A stretch of DNA of 64,000 bases from Daphnia pulex (GCF_021134715.1 NC_060020.1:8990001-9054000), one strand, 5' to 3'. Shown: positions 14,111 through 33,532, numbered from the stretch's first letter. Notes: a model not told the origin generated them from the letters alone. Translations and numbers: made by a program.

Positions 14111-14122
14111 AATGTTTAAATT

Positions 14123-14128
14123 AATAAA
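14123..14128 (+). terminator. Candidate polyadenylation signal of SUPV3L1
   Basis: AATAAA lies 13 nt downstream of the SUPV3L1 stop codon, before the convergent RpL19 gene. It would give a very short 3' UTR. Confidence 0.4.
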
Positions 14129-14452
14129 CAGGTTATGTCTGATTGACCTTTTTTTATACTTGTACAACCTCCTATAATCACTATTGGGAAATTTTGCTAG
14201 AAACTCCATGGAGTGATGAAATGCCAAACTTAAATAACTTATTGGATAAGTAATAATGATTTATATTATAAAAAGCATCGCTGGGAATTTATGAATAGCA
14301 GATGCAGAGAAAACAGCAAAGGTATAAAACACCCTTCCCATGCTAATGAAAAGTTAAATATGTAAAGGAAACTTTGATTGTATTGTTTCGCCACAGATTA
14401 ATATCCAAGAACATAAATCTAATGACAGTCAACATTAACACAATGTCAAATT

Positions 14453-15480
14453 TCACTTTTTGCTCTCCTCCTCCTTTTGGAAAGCCTGGATCAGCTCCTG
14501 TTTCTTTTGAATGACGCGGTCTTCTCGTCGTTTGCGAGCCTCCTTCACCTTCAATCTCCTAGCCTCAGCCTGGTCACTCAACATCTTGCTGCGGGCCTTC
14601 TCTGCCTTCTTCTTGTGGATGAATTCCATCAACACACGCTTGTTCTTGAAGACATTACCTGTACACAAGACTTATGTTAACTCACTTGCAAGATTTAAAT
14701 TTATCTTAAACTTACCCTTTGACTTCATGTACAAATTGTGGTACAAATGACGATCGATTTTCTTGGCCTCGCGGTAACGTTTAAGGAGACGACGCAACAC
14801 TCGCATACGACGGATCCAAAGGAGTTTCTGTGGCATACGGGCATTCGCAGTACCCTTCCTTTTACCAAAACCACAGTGTCTTCCCTTACGACGAGCTTCG
14901 GTATTTTTACGTACGCGGGCACGTGAGTGGACTGCGACAGGTTTCTTGATGATCAAGCCATCCTTAATCAACTTGCGAATATTTTGCCCTACAACAAACT
15001 TGTTGAGTAAACGAAAACACATGACATGATAATGTAACTTACTGGAGTTGGCATTGGCTATTTCATTTACTTCATTGGGGTCAAGCCACACTTTGCGCTT
15101 GCCACACTTCATCACTGAGGCTGAGAGCCTCTTCTGGAGACGTAGGTTGCTGCAATAAAAATTGATAAATTAGAAAAATTCCATCATTTGATATAAAAGT
15201 CCTAGAATATAGCCCCTGATTGAAATGTAATTGAAATGCATTTTCCAAAATCAAACACAAGTACAAATTCTACCAAGAAGCTTCACAAGTACAAGTTACT
15301 AGACATGGTGAGGCCACTTTTGACATCACATGCTTAGTCTTTCAATACCAACAATAAATAAAGTATTTTCAACTAAATATACACAACTTCAATCTTGATA
15401 AAATGAATAAGCACAATTAACTTTGCAAGAAAATCACATAAACACATAAAAGATTTCTACTGTACCTCATGGTGCCGACT
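14453..15480 (-). CDS. RpL19: 60S ribosomal protein L19 (eL19)
   Basis: This is a structural protein of the large cytosolic ribosomal subunit, found at an intersubunit bridge. Exons (minus): 15480-15476 (the ATG plus two bases), 15149-15043, 14998-14716, 14658-14453. The spliced protein has the near-invariant eL19 stretches [53 protein letters not shown] and [13 protein letters not shown], followed by the long basic helix with KEARKRRE. The length of about 199 residues is normal. Splitting the first exon just after the ATG is common in ribosomal protein genes and puts the promoter-proximal intron next to the start codon. The 3' end converges on SUPV3L1 about 340 bp away. Confidence 0.97.
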
Positions 15481-15555
15481 CCACTCTGGGCACACCAACA
15501 GAAGAAGTGACCGATAGAACAAAATGGTCGGCACGAAGAGCAAGCTAGCAGCACG

Positions 15556-15573
15556 ATCTGAGAAAGAAAAGGC
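15556..15573 (-). promoter_or_regulatory. Candidate 5'-TOP tract of RpL19
   Basis: On the minus strand the sequence CCTTTTCTTTCTCAG lies about 80-90 nt upstream of the ATG. A pyrimidine tract led by C is the usual transcription start of ribosomal protein mRNAs (TOP motif), which places them under TOR-dependent translational control. The start site itself is inferred. Confidence 0.45.
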
Positions 15574-15599
15574 AAAGCGGCAACTTTGCGACTTCCCGT

Positions 15600-17087
15600 C
15601 AGCGTTGCCGATTCTTATAACAAACAAATAAAACTTTTGAGTAAATATAAAAAATAAATGTTTTTAAAATATTTCAGAGAAAAAAACATGAACACATATT
15701 TTTTTATTTCTTACATTTAATTAATATTGAATTAAGACGATAAATGAGATGACGATTATCCAGAGCTATAGACTCCTATCCGAGTCTATAGCTCTGGGTT
15801 ATCTGAAAACATTCAGCAGCTCTTCATACAAAAGAAAATTATAGAAGAAATATAAATGATATGGTTCTATTTATAATCAAATGTTACACGTGGAATTGAA
15901 TCGTCGTTGCAATCCCATCAGCTCATTACAAATACTAATCGCCTCTGAATGTCTCATGTCTCATTGTCTCCCGATCAGGAACAAGTAATTTTTTTTTCTT
16001 GTTTTCGTACGCCAACTCTTTGATCTATATTCAAAGGTTGCATGAAGTTTCATGCATACCGAAATGACTTTACTTTATTCGTTCTGTTTGAAATTACTTT
16101 GTTCGCGGGTATTGAATTTACTCATTATGGCATAGCCAGACGTACAGTAAATTTAAATCATACACTCACGTTGCAATATGCCTGTATAATTTTTATTCGT
16201 GCACTAAAATGGTCTGTAAATAAATGTTAAATGGTGCATTTTTGCAGTCTTATAAAATATCATAATTTTATTTTTAATTTTAAAAAATTGTAATGTGCGC
16301 ATTACTAAACTGTTTGCTTAGCGTTTTATTTTATTTTTTTCTGAAGCGTTTTGTGTGTGTGTGTGTGTGTGCATTATATTTTACATTTCGCGGGAAAAAA
16401 ATTCTTTCAATGCGGACGAATTGTGACTTTGATAAGTTTTATTCCTGCGTTGCACGACCCGAACAGCTGAAGTTGCGAGTAAAGAACGGATGTTGATGAG
16501 CCCTTGTAGTAGATTTATTGAATCCATGCAATGAATCAGTTTCATTCTCTACTACGTTATTTAGAGACCTACAGCAAAAAATTTAGACTTATAGATCGTC
16601 TGTAATAAATAGTTAACGGATGAACTATCCGCCGTAAGAGACTGTGTTAAAATGGTGGGTGCCGCAGTCAGATGATATATTTTTTTAATACTTAATTTGA
16701 TCTCAAGAAGTTTATGTAAAATAATCATAATAATTGATATGAACAAAGTTCATGAATTAAATTAATTCTTGCAGTTAGTTTGACGTAATCCCACCTTTTG
16801 GATAACTCAACTCCACTATTAGGCTCTGCTTAAGGGCCTTAGGCTACGAAAAACAGCAGATGAAAACAGTTTTTGATGTCAGCTGTCAGAGTAGATCCAG
16901 ATAATCATAACATTACACAATCAATAGTGTTTTGGTGGACATGTAAAATCTGTGAAAGTGAAGCAATTAATAATAAAGTGAGATTGTGTCAGCGGAACAT
17001 ATTCTCAATTGGCTTCGTTATAAAATCGGCGATTTTTTTAAATATTGTCTTTAGTGACAGTTTTTTGTAATTCATTTTAGAAACAAA
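15600..17087. other. Intergenic region with a strong hairpin and a GT microsatellite
   Basis: No gene was recognised. A perfect inverted repeat at 15760-15797 has 16-bp arms (left arm CCAGAGCTATAGACTC) around a 6-nt loop. A short (GT)n run lies at about 16351-16371. The WDR7 start follows at 17088, and the bases just before it (TTCATTTTAGAAACAAA) could be an acceptor with an upstream non-coding exon. Confidence 0.5.
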
Positions 17088-24876
<7,789 letters not shown>

Positions 24877-25972
24877 CGAGTGATGATGAGAAGTCAGAAC
24901 TTACTTTTTAAAATGAAGAAGTCGAATTCCAACCATAAATCAATGAAATAGTCGTCGCTTCTATTGCGAGCTCGATGTTAGTTCTAAACAGTTTCTATGT
25001 CTGGATGTCTTCATATGTAATAAACTCTAATCAAAACACTTGCCATTTCCGGCCATTTATTTTTAAATTATATTTTATGACTTTAAAATGTATTTTCTAT
25101 TTAATCAGTTATCTTGTTTGTATTATTCTGGAAGGAAAAATGTGGTCGTCGGAGGAGAGTTTCCCATCGTGCTAGCCAATCGTGTAGGAAAATTAATGAA
25201 AACGTATCAAACCAACCAGCAAAGCATTTTATACTTGCAAGTACTATTCTCCGAGTCAGTTCCTGTACTTTTTTTCATCACAGCCGCGTTTTGTTCTAAG
25301 GGTTGACAGAGACGATAGGCGATTCCCACACAGCCGAAACATTCGAAAAAAAAAGTAGATGAGTGTCAACACTCATAATTCATAAATAGCACGGAAAAGT
25401 CCCGGAGTTGCGCTGGTTTTTTTCGTATTACCTTTTATGTGGCATTTTCTGGTAAAATGAATAAACAGTATCGTTTTCCGCCTGCTATCCTTCTCCGCTG
25501 ACATCCCCACGCGGCCACGCCCAATGTGCTCAAATTGGCTGACGCGACCCTGTAGGAATTCTCCATGTCCATAAGGCTTCGTCAGAGGTTTTCCATCAAC
25601 CGTCTGCTTGTCGAACAAAGGATTGGGTCTACATAGGGTGTCAAGCGTAATAACAATTTTCGTTCTGCTATCGGCCGCCGTGGTGCGCATCGGCGTAAAC
25701 TGCGCACGACTTTTTTTGCTCGACTACTACTTTTTCCTTGGAATAACATCTATAGCTCTGCTTTTAGTCTTTTGGTGCGGAGCAGGTAAAAATAAAATAG
25801 ACTTTTATACCCTTCTACGGACAGATGGCGTTGCGATGAACAGCTGAGAGCAACAGCTGACGAGTTGAGACTCTTGACTTGTAGAGAATAAACGATTTAT
25901 TCAACTGTAAATTTAAATATTTTACTTTCCCTCTGCGTCTTAATTGTGAGACAAATATTTCACGCTACAGTA
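24877..25972. other. Intergenic region with one unrecognised ORF
   Basis: A minus-strand ORF at 25690-25373 (105 codons) lies in somewhat GC-richer sequence than its surroundings, but shows no domain, signal peptide or splice partner I recognise. The presumed NDUFA8 promoter and 5' UTR lie in 25850-25972. I see nothing else here. Confidence 0.35.
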
Positions 25973-26743
25973 ATGGTTTTAACTAAAGAAATAACCATTC
26001 CGAGTGAAGAAGAATTAACAGTTCAAGAAGTAGAAATTAGTACCCCAGGACTGAGGGCTGCATCTTTTCATATGGGCAAAGCATGTGAAAATGTTAACAA
26101 TGTATGTATAATTTGATATCAACTTCTAAGCACAACAGTTTATCATGGTTTTAATCTTTTATCATGCATGAAAATCATGTATTTTTATTTATTTTCTGAA
26201 ATATGAAGCCAACTAACTTTTCATATGAGAAATTGTAAGATTGTTTGTTCTTTTATGAATAGGAATTTATGCTTTGCCGTCAAGAATGTCAGGATCCTCG
26301 TAAATGTCTGAATGAAGGAAAAGCTGTTACTGCCTGTTCCCTTGATTTTTTTCGCAAGATTAAAAAGAATTGTGCAGTTGAGTTCACACAATTTGCAAAT
26401 TGTTTGGATCGCTCAAGTCCTGATTTCAGCTTTAAACCGTAAGCTATAAGTTATTGGCATTTTCAATCAGAACTTTTATTTAATCTTGTTTTGTTTCTTA
26501 TCCTGAATATTTCTTGCTTCTGTAATTATTAGGTGTAGAAAAACACAAGCAGTCTTTGACAAGTGTATGCTTGATAACTTGAAAATCGAACGTCCGTATT
26601 TTGGTTACTTTTCTGAAGTAAAAGTTCATCACACAGAGAGACCAAGACCTGAAGTGAAAAAGCAAGAATATCCGGACGCGCCACTACCAGTCCCTGATGA
26701 TTTACCCTTGCAACCAGCTAAGTTTGGCAAGCGTTCACTCTAA
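25973..26743 (+). CDS. NDUFA8: NADH dehydrogenase (complex I) subunit NDUFA8
   Basis: This is an accessory subunit of respiratory complex I on the intermembrane-space side, imported by the MIA40 disulfide relay. Exons: 25973-26101, 26263-26438, 26533-26743. The protein of about 171 residues contains four CX9C motifs ([44 protein letters not shown]), that is, the two CHCH hairpins typical of NDUFA8. A proline-rich tail ends in FGKRSL. The N-terminus lacks a presequence, as expected for this import route. Confidence 0.96.
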
Positions 26744-27122
26744 TAGAATATACCCCAATACAAAGATATGTATTGAAAAGTAGGAAGACTTGTAATACAT
26801 GAATGTAATGAAGACAAGATTCAATTTTACTATGTTCCATGTCAAAGAAATGTTGTTGAGTTGACATTGATCATACTCAACGAAACACTTTGTATTTGGC
26901 AGGTAGTGGAAAATCCGGAATTCGGAAACAGATTAGCAGAACGTTTTGGGTATCGTGGGGCGTCCCTAAACTGCGAAAGCGAAACGCTTAAAATGCGGAA
27001 CAGCTGTACGAAACGGACCAAAATTTTGGCCCCGTTCCGCGGGACCTAATGCCGATGGGCATACTAAAGAGCGAAACGTATTTTGAAACTAAAATTTTTC
27101 ACCCTCAGGGTCCAAATTGACG

Positions 27123-27651
27123 GAGTATATAAGGCCGCCATGTATTTCATGAATCCAGCTATGGTATTGTGTCTGTGTTTCGAAATTCATTTCGCTAGTA
27201 GACCCTAAGGGTGTAGACATACTTTATTTCAGCTCAAAGACAAAAAACAAAACAGAGGTGTTGTAAGCTACCCTTTCCTCCAGCCTGTACACGCCCCCAT
27301 TATTCAGATTTATTTTAGCTCTTGAGTATAGTGAGGTTGTCGGCTCCAGGTGATCCTTATAGTGGGCATAGGCGCCATTTGTGGGATCCACGGGTCATAA
27401 GTACATTTAATAGAAATCAGGGAGATCGTGATTTCCAGTTTAGATGGGAAGAATTTGACAGGCGACCTTGTGATCGGTACGAAGAGGGCGAGTTTGCGAA
27501 ACGAGATCGTTCGCCACTTCCTAGCCGTCGTAGTAGTACCCTGTCGTTGTTCGATCAAACACGTGGCCAGGGTCAGTTCGAGTACCGCGACCGGCGACGC
27601 GGTGAAAGATGTGAAGGGCAGCAACACGACGAAAGGTATGATGCGGTATGA
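27123..27651 (+). other. TATA-box and unrecognised ORF in the repeat nest
   Basis: A TATA-like GTATATAAGG at 27124-27133 is followed about 190 nt later by an ORF (27322-27651, 109 codons) rich in Arg, Asp and Glu, with pairs such as DRRP and RDRRRGER. It could be a gag-like remnant of an LTR element whose promoter is the TATA region, but no second LTR or pol was seen. Function unknown. Confidence 0.3.
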
Positions 27652-27729
27652 TGACCGCGCTGGTCATATCGTTAAGTTAGAAAGTATAGAGAAGGGCCGA
27701 CTAGGCCAAGCCACGTTGATGTTTAAAAG

Positions 27730-27808
27730 AGAGGTTCGAAGATTCGAACCAACCACCAACCTCTCGAGTCACACTCCAGTACGCTAACGGCTAACCACTT
27801 CATCACCC
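27730..27808 (-). other. tRNA-like sequence (tRNA pseudogene or SINE head)
   Basis: On the minus strand, GTGGTTAGCCGTTAGCG (A-box-like) is followed about 30 nt later by GGTGGTTCGAATC (a B-box match). A full cloverleaf is not formed: acceptor pairing is not evident and the T-arm region is a palindrome, GGTTCGAATCTTCGAACC. Confidence 0.4.
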
Positions 27809-28384
27809 GATTTATAATTTGGCTTAGAAATTTTATCTATATGTTACAATTCAAATTTGTTTTCTTTGCATTCAAAAATTTTTCTACCTTTCGTCATATC
27901 AAAAAGACAAAAAGTGTTCAATGAAAATGATAATCTAACACTAAATCTACATCTTATTGTTTTTTTTTAAATCATGAAATCAATATGGAATACCCCAGGC
28001 AGCCTTTAATTTCAAAATTTAAGTGATTTAAGTATTTTTAATCCGAAGGGGTTGAACACTCGAAAAAAGTCTCGTACACTTGGGTTAAAAATCACTTTTT
28101 AAGGAAATAAATCACTTTTTAGGAAAAAAAGTTGTTAGTTTCAAGAAAAAGTCCCAGTTTTGAAGAAAAAGTCAGTTAAAACAAAAAAAGTCATATTTTT
28201 AGCAAAAAATAAATGGAAAATCACGAAGTTTTTCAAAAATCAGATATGAAGTTGATATTTTTTGCCGCTAGATGGGGTTGTAAGATGGGGTAAAAAAAGG
28301 CAACTGACACAGTGACACTACACACTTCACTACACTTTACGGCTTTCTCATTTCTCAAATCAGAGATGACATTTGATGACGTTA

Positions 28385-29222
28385 GGGGAGAACGGGGCCA
28401 TCATGGACAAAATTTTTATTTTTCAATTATTTCTTTTTGTATTTATTTTTTATGAAATATTTTTTTGTAAAGTATCCTTTTGTCTACCTACCCTATTTTT
28501 TATTTATTTTTCCGTTTGAAAATAAAGAAGTTGTAACGCTTTTTACAAAGTCAATTTTTTGTTTTTTCGCGAACAAACGTGGGGTCAGACTGGACAGGCT
28601 AGGTATGAGATTGGACAGTAATAGTTAAAGGCACAATGATCCACGAAAAAAAATTTAAAATTTTTTTTTCGAATTCTCCGTCCATTCTTTAGTTATTCAC
28701 GCTAATATGGATAAAGCCGTGTAAAAAACTTCAGAGTTATGAGTGTTTCTGTAAAGAAGGGGTTAGATTGGAAATTTGGGGCCTAAGGCTACTAAGCTCC
28801 TCCCACTGCTATAGTTAGCGCTGTCCAAATACACCCCTAAAACTGCTGTCCAATCTGATCCAACCCTACACTTTTTGGTATTTTGGTTGTATCTTTTAAT
28901 GTACTTGACATTAAAATTTAATTTTTACAGTTAACATAAAGGAATGAATACTCTAGTTATATCCATAATTTGTTTATTAAAGTTTAACGTTTTTATGTTA
29001 TTTTATAGCTGTTGAAATGGAGAAAAATTACATCAAACGCCCCTATTATTTTTATTTTGCGATAACATCCAAAATAATCAAGCAATTTCAATAAAAAGTT
29101 TAGCCGTGATGTAAAACACTAAATTCTACATAAAAAATCAAAAAATTTTATTTTCTTTTCTGAACTGAGGGAATTATTACATTTGTCTAATATGACCCGT
29201 GTCCATCATGACCCCATTCTCC
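28385..29222. mobile_element. Non-coding TIR element (GGGGAGAACGGGG family)
   Basis: The left end GGGGAGAACGGGGCCATCAT (after TA at 28383-28384) is matched in inverse by ATGACCCCATTCTCC ending at 29222. The interior is AT-rich without coding capacity. The same terminal motif occurs at 35656 and, in a variant form, at 35078/37223, so this is a family. The right end abuts the DIRS-like element. Confidence 0.55.
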
Positions 29223-29289
29223 ATACGATAATTTACAATTGTCCCAGTCTACGACAGGACAATTACAATTTTACGAGATTTTACGATTC

Positions 29290-29371
29290 GATTTGAACTG
29301 TGTTGACCATGTATTGAAACAGCTGTTTTTAAAGGGGGGTAGGGAAAAAAGGGGAGTAACCGGCCGTCGCC
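29290..29371 (-). repeat. DIRS-like inverted terminal repeat, 3' side
   Basis: This runs from GATTTGAACTGTGTTGACC to the CCGGCCGTCGCC block. It matches the inverse of 32663-32743 nearly throughout; I saw only a few substitutions and one small indel near the G-run. Confidence 0.85.
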
Positions 29372-29710
29372 TCCTCAGACCGTTCATTGATAACCAAGGT
29401 AGGGAGGGACAGGGTCAGGGATAGGGTCAAACAAACAAACAAAGAAAGAGAGAAAACAGCAGAAAAACAAAAAATTATCTCGATCCCCTGAGTGGCTTGG
29501 CTTTCGTGATATCCATGAGATGGATGCCTGACCTTAGGCTTCTCTGCCACGATATCCCCGGCCTCTTCCTCGGTTAAAACTGTTGTTGCCGGGTGATCTG
29601 CTTGAAAAAAAGGGGGTTATTATACAATGCTTATTCCGGTGTTCCCTAAGAAGGTCCTTTAGAACATTAAAATATTTGAACTGTAAAGGGTGGGAATGGG
29701 AGGGATTTTT

Positions 29711-29816
29711 ACAGTTCAAATCGAATCGTAAAATCTCGTACAATTGTAATTGTCCTGGCGTAGACTGGGACAATTGTAAATTGTACATATAGATTTTCTA
29801 ATCGATTTGAACTGTG
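29711..29816 (-). repeat. DIRS-like internal complementary region (circle junction)
   Basis: The first 72 nt are the reverse complement of the left outer end with two mismatches. The following 38 nt are the reverse complement of the right outer end, also with two mismatches. The two halves meet at a shared AATT. This composite is expected if the region templates completion of the ends during circular replication. Confidence 0.85.
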
Positions 29817-30951
29817 ATTTTTAAAGCAATAAAAGTTGAAGAACCCCACCACCTTACGATCACTCCAAATCTTGCACCCCACATCATTGAACAGGGTGCA
29901 TTCCTCCGTACAGGCGCGTAAATAAACGCATATGAACTGCTAGAAAAACGGGAGCAAATTAAATACTCATTTCTGCTGCTGGTTCCATCTGGATTAAGTA
30001 CGAATTCGACCAGTGATGGGTCTGTCGCTACCTCACGATGGTAAAAAAAATATTTGAAGGTGGACGCGGAAGCCCAGTGACCCGCGCGCAAGACCGTGAC
30101 GACTGAAATCCCCGCTCTGACTGCTTTCGAAGCCGCGACTTCCCGTGTTGAGTGGGCTGAGAACATGTTTAAGTCGATGCTTGTCTCTCTCAAGACTTGC
30201 TTGATCGAGCCCGTTGAGGGTGAAGGAGACCCTATTTCCCGTGAATACTACGGATTTTAAATTTACTGAAGCCAAGTCCGACGCCCGAAACAGGGTGGCC
30301 AGAGGCAAGAGTGTCGCTCATTTTGACGCCAATGCACATAGTGAGGGGGAGGCGTTTTCTTTGCTTTGAGGTATACAAACATCCCAAATGGAGTCATACT
30401 TGGCTGCTGGTGGTTTTTTATTATGAATTCCTTTCAATAACAATAAAATTTTGGGTGTTGGCCCACTGGGAAGCCTTTAACTTTTCTAGTGAGGTGGGTG
30501 GAGGACAGGGCGGATCTATAAACATTTACCGTGCTGTATGATTTCGATCTGGATTATTCCGCCAAAAAAAAGCCGTTACCATGATTAGATCCTTAGACAT
30601 GGGAACTGAACCCCTTCCCATACACCAATCTGACCAATTTCGCCGGGCACTATCGTACGCGCTGACAGTATTTGCTCTGATGGCCCCCACAAATAGCTCG
30701 ACCACCTCTCCCAAAAAACACCAATCTCCGTAGATCGCCCTGACAATTTCTAGGCGACTAACCGGAAGCCCGGGACGCTGCACAATGGGTTCGTCTTCCC
30801 TTTGACAGACTTCAGGAGCCATGGGCTTGGCCTCAAGACCCAAGGGGTATCGCATGCCATGCTCAACAGCGTTGGGAACCACGGCTGAACCGGCCAAAGT
30901 GGGCAGATCAATAAAAACGACGCTTCTTCCCTCCGCGCTTTCAACAGGCAA
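29798..30951 (-). pseudogene. DIRS-type tyrosine recombinase, frame-broken
   Basis: The core-binding part (minus, about 30700-30560) has NTVSAYDSARRNWSDWC, like the N-terminal SAM-like fold of these recombinases. The catalytic part starts with RASDLASVNL (first Arg, about 30285) and continues in another frame with SAHSTREVA (HxxR), RAGHW and the tyrosine in FKYFFYHRE (about 30040-30160). The set R, HxxR, H/W, Y is complete, but the protein is split over at least two frames. In life it would insert the circular DIRS intermediate by site-specific recombination. Confidence 0.8.
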
Positions 30952-31075
30952 TCCCGAATGGCAATTTTTTAAATAAAATCTAGTTGCTCTACGATGACGA
31001 TCTTACACTGATTCAGCAGGATGATGTCGTCGAGATAAATTATGATCACCCTAAACCCGAGGCTCCCGTTACCGT
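30750..31075 (-). pseudogene. Remnant of DIRS reverse transcriptase and RNase H
   Basis: A short segment around 31070-31030 reads VIIYLDDIILLNQ, the RT active-site YxDD context. After a few codons the frame ends, and 30944-30750 reads CPLWPVQPWFP, a phrase typical of the RNase H end of DIRS elements just before the recombinase. Nearly all of the RT fingers/palm and the bulk of RNase H are absent, so this is an internal deletion. Confidence 0.75.
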
Positions 31076-31289
31076 CGCTTCTTTTGAATTAACGATCTGA
31101 CTTCGTCCCGCCCAATGCTCAACTGTTCTTCGCCCATTCGTGTGCTCGACGGGAAATGAAGCATCGTAGGAGGTGACTCGAACTCAAGTTCCAGCCCGTT
31201 CCTGACCACATTAAGTATACAAGGATCTGCTGAAATTAGTCCCCAAGCTCTCCAAAATTGTATAATTCTTCCACCAATAATGCTTAAAG

Positions 31290-32586
31290 CTAATGGGGGG
31301 AGGAGCTAGAAATGGAATATATTAAATCTATAGCATACCTATTGTTGTTCCAATCCTGTTGGTTGGCATTCCATCGGCTAGCCCATCCGGGTCCTTGGCG
31401 GAAGTGATCACCTACGCCGTTTCTGGTATCTCGGGAATCTGGTGGCTGAAACCGGGCGGCGTGCCGTTGGTTACCGTTGTCATCTTGGTTTCCACTGCTG
31501 TGGTTGGTCTGCTGGACTTGGTAACTGCTCTGCTGGTCGTGAGAAGGGTTTAAGGAGAGACGCTTTCTGACTGGTAACTTGCCCTTCCTCTGCCCTCCTA
31601 CGTCCAGGTCGACCAGCTCTCTGACGAATCGCCCACTCTTTCATAGTCTCTTCATGATGGAGCTACCAAACAAGTCTGTCCCCTCACTGACTTCAAATAT
31701 GTCCCAGTCTTCCAAAAGCGGGGCCCACTATCTCCAAGATGTTACGACGGCGCAAGTCCGAAACGTCAAAAAAGGATCTTCCAATTAACTCAGCCACATG
31801 AAGGACTGCCTTGCCCGTATCTCCTTCCAACTCTTTGGACTAAAAAAACGCAAGCACTGAAAAACCGGGAGCATAGATTGATGGACCTTGTATAAAGTCT
31901 TCTCGATTTCATTGACTCCTTTCCCAGTTGATGGGCCTAACCACTTTTGCAACTTCAAGTGCATCTCGAAATCGATCGACGGGACTTTAAAATCCAGACT
32001 GCTTTCTACGTCCAAATCGTATTTGGTTTCAGCTGCCCAACTCTTTTGTTGCTCACTCCCATTCGCAATCTCTTCAGCATGCGCGTGCTTTGCTTGATGG
32101 AAGGCTTTAGCTTTTTCTTCTTGTTACTCCTAGGGGCTTGTTGAGCTGTGATAAAGGAGGCAAGTTGTATCAGGGCCTGTCCCACTGCCGGATTCGGTCT
32201 TTCCTGGACCAACCCGTCTGCTGCTGCTGCAGCCACTGCCGGTAGGCCTACTTCGATTCCGTCTGTCCCGGCCTCTGCTTGCCCTGCTGCTTCTTGGGCT
32301 GGGACTAACTCTTCTTGACCCGCAACTCCCAAAGTTGCTCTAATAAGCGTGGAGAATGCCGCCGAGGCTGCTGAAGCTTTCCCTGAACCATTCGCCTTCG
32401 GATCATTCGGATTTTCTTGGATACGGTCGGATCGCGTGTCCCCCTTACTGCCCTTCTTTCAACGTGGTGCGGCGCACGAGTCGGTGGACGAGTCGTCCGT
32501 AGTGTCTTCCGAAGTCGAAGAGCCGGAAGAGTCACTTGGGCTAGAATCTTCAAAGTCTCTATAACTTTTCCCCATTTCACAATCAC
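31290..32586 (-). pseudogene. DIRS gag-like ORF, broken
   Basis: Minus-strand ORFs (32586-32305, 32332-32006, 32015-31785) and a polar Gln/Asn-rich tail through about 31360 fill the gag position upstream of RT. Residues are basic N-terminally, then Ala/Gln-rich, then polar. No zinc knuckle is seen, as usual for DIRS gag. Several frames are used, so it is not intact. The assignment rests mainly on position in the element. Confidence 0.5.
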
Positions 32587-32662
32587 ACTTTCGAAAATAA
32601 CTGACGGTTAGGAACTCTGAAACTGCGACTGCTCTCCGCTAACAGCTAGAATGGTCTGAGAA

Positions 32663-32743
32663 GGCGACGGCCGGTTACTCCCCTTTTTTCCCTACCCCAG
32701 TTAAAAAAAGCTGTTTCAATACATGGTCAACACAGTTCAAATC
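32663..32743 (-). repeat. DIRS-like inverted terminal repeat, 5' side
   Basis: This is the inverse partner of 29290-29371. The outer unique tail 32744-32768 ends in GTACAATT, which matches the second half of the internal complementary region. Confidence 0.85.
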
Positions 32744-32768
32744 GATTAGTAAATCGATATGTACAATT

Positions 32769-33441
32769 GCAAAAGAAAAAGAATAAAAATATTGAAATTG
32801 ACAATGATATCATGAAGTCTTTGGAATTTACAAGCTTCAGATCAATTTCAAAAATTGACGCAAAAATCTTAACCACAATAGAAACCACCATTTTGTCATT
32901 ATATGGAGAACCCAAATACTTTGATTATAAAGCAGTTGGACATCCTGCGTTGCGCATTCTACGCAAATGCGAAAATCTCATTTGTGTCCAAGTTGTTCTC
33001 TGTCGCCTACAGTGTCTTATGGGAAAACCAACTTCTCCTCGGTAAAAAAATTGTTTTCTTATGACTATATGACTCTGATTTCCCCCCCCCCCCCCACTTT
33101 TCTTCCTATCAGTGAATACTTTATTCATTTCTTTATAACATAATTTTTATCTTTATCCCCAATTCAATCTGGTTAATTTTTAATTAATGTTTCACTGTTT
33201 AAATTTGTTCGTCTCCTGTAGCAGACGTTTCTAGACGTTTCTAGGCAGAATCGACCACGCTACGAACAAAATTCTTCTGCTAAAACAAAAAAAAACAGTC
33301 ACAAAAAAATTAATTAAAACTTAACCGGAATCAAAGAATTTTAATCTGATTGATAGATGAAAAATTTTCATTGAAAACGAAAAGGTCCATAAATTTTTAA
33401 TACCAATCTTCTAATTAAAAACACCTATTGCATTCATAGTA
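32769..33441. other. Stretch with one unrecognised ORF
   Basis: A plus-strand ORF at 32767-33045 (92 codons) starts at the DIRS edge and has no recognised domain; chance cannot be excluded. A poly-C run lies at about 33082-33096. The rest is AT-rich without a recognisable feature. Confidence 0.3.
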
Positions 33442-33532
33442 TAGACCTTTTTCACAATGCGGAAAGTCGGGATTTTACAATCCGGCAACACAATTTTAAA
33501 ATCCCGACTTTTCGCATTGTGAAAAAGGTCTA
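33442..33532. repeat. Long near-perfect hairpin
   Basis: Two 36-bp arms (33442-33477 and 33497-33532) are reverse complements with a single mismatch, around a 19-nt loop. The left arm begins TAGACCTTTTTCACAATGCG. It may be a compact foldback/MITE. No repeat partner elsewhere in the window was noticed apart from a weak TTTTTCACAATG at about 37290. Confidence 0.8.

Larger units (their letters stand above)
29231..32768 (-). mobile_element. DIRS-like tyrosine-recombinase retrotransposon, internally deleted
   Basis: The element is 3.5 kb on the minus strand, in the order gag-like, RT remnant, RNase H end, tyrosine recombinase. Inverted terminal repeats of about 82 bp (29290-29371 and 32663-32743) have unique outer extensions. 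An internal complementary region at 29711-29816 is the reverse complement of both outer ends joined, which is the diagnostic DIRS-1 layout (replication through a circle junction without an integrase). DIRS elements usually exceed 5 kb, and most of RT is missing here. Coding frames are broken, so the copy looks dead but structurally well preserved. Confidence 0.85.

Noticed and set aside
14477-14926. Plus-strand ORFs over RpL19 exons
   Set aside because: They are antisense shadows of the conserved basic ribosomal protein exons.
25373-25690. Small gene upstream of NDUFA8
   Set aside because: It is a single ORF without domain, splice partner or signal; mentioned only as part of the intergenic entry.
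27730-27808. Functional tRNA gene
   Set aside because: A and B box-like motifs exist but no acceptor stem or clean anticodon arm can be drawn; kept only as a tRNA-like sequence.
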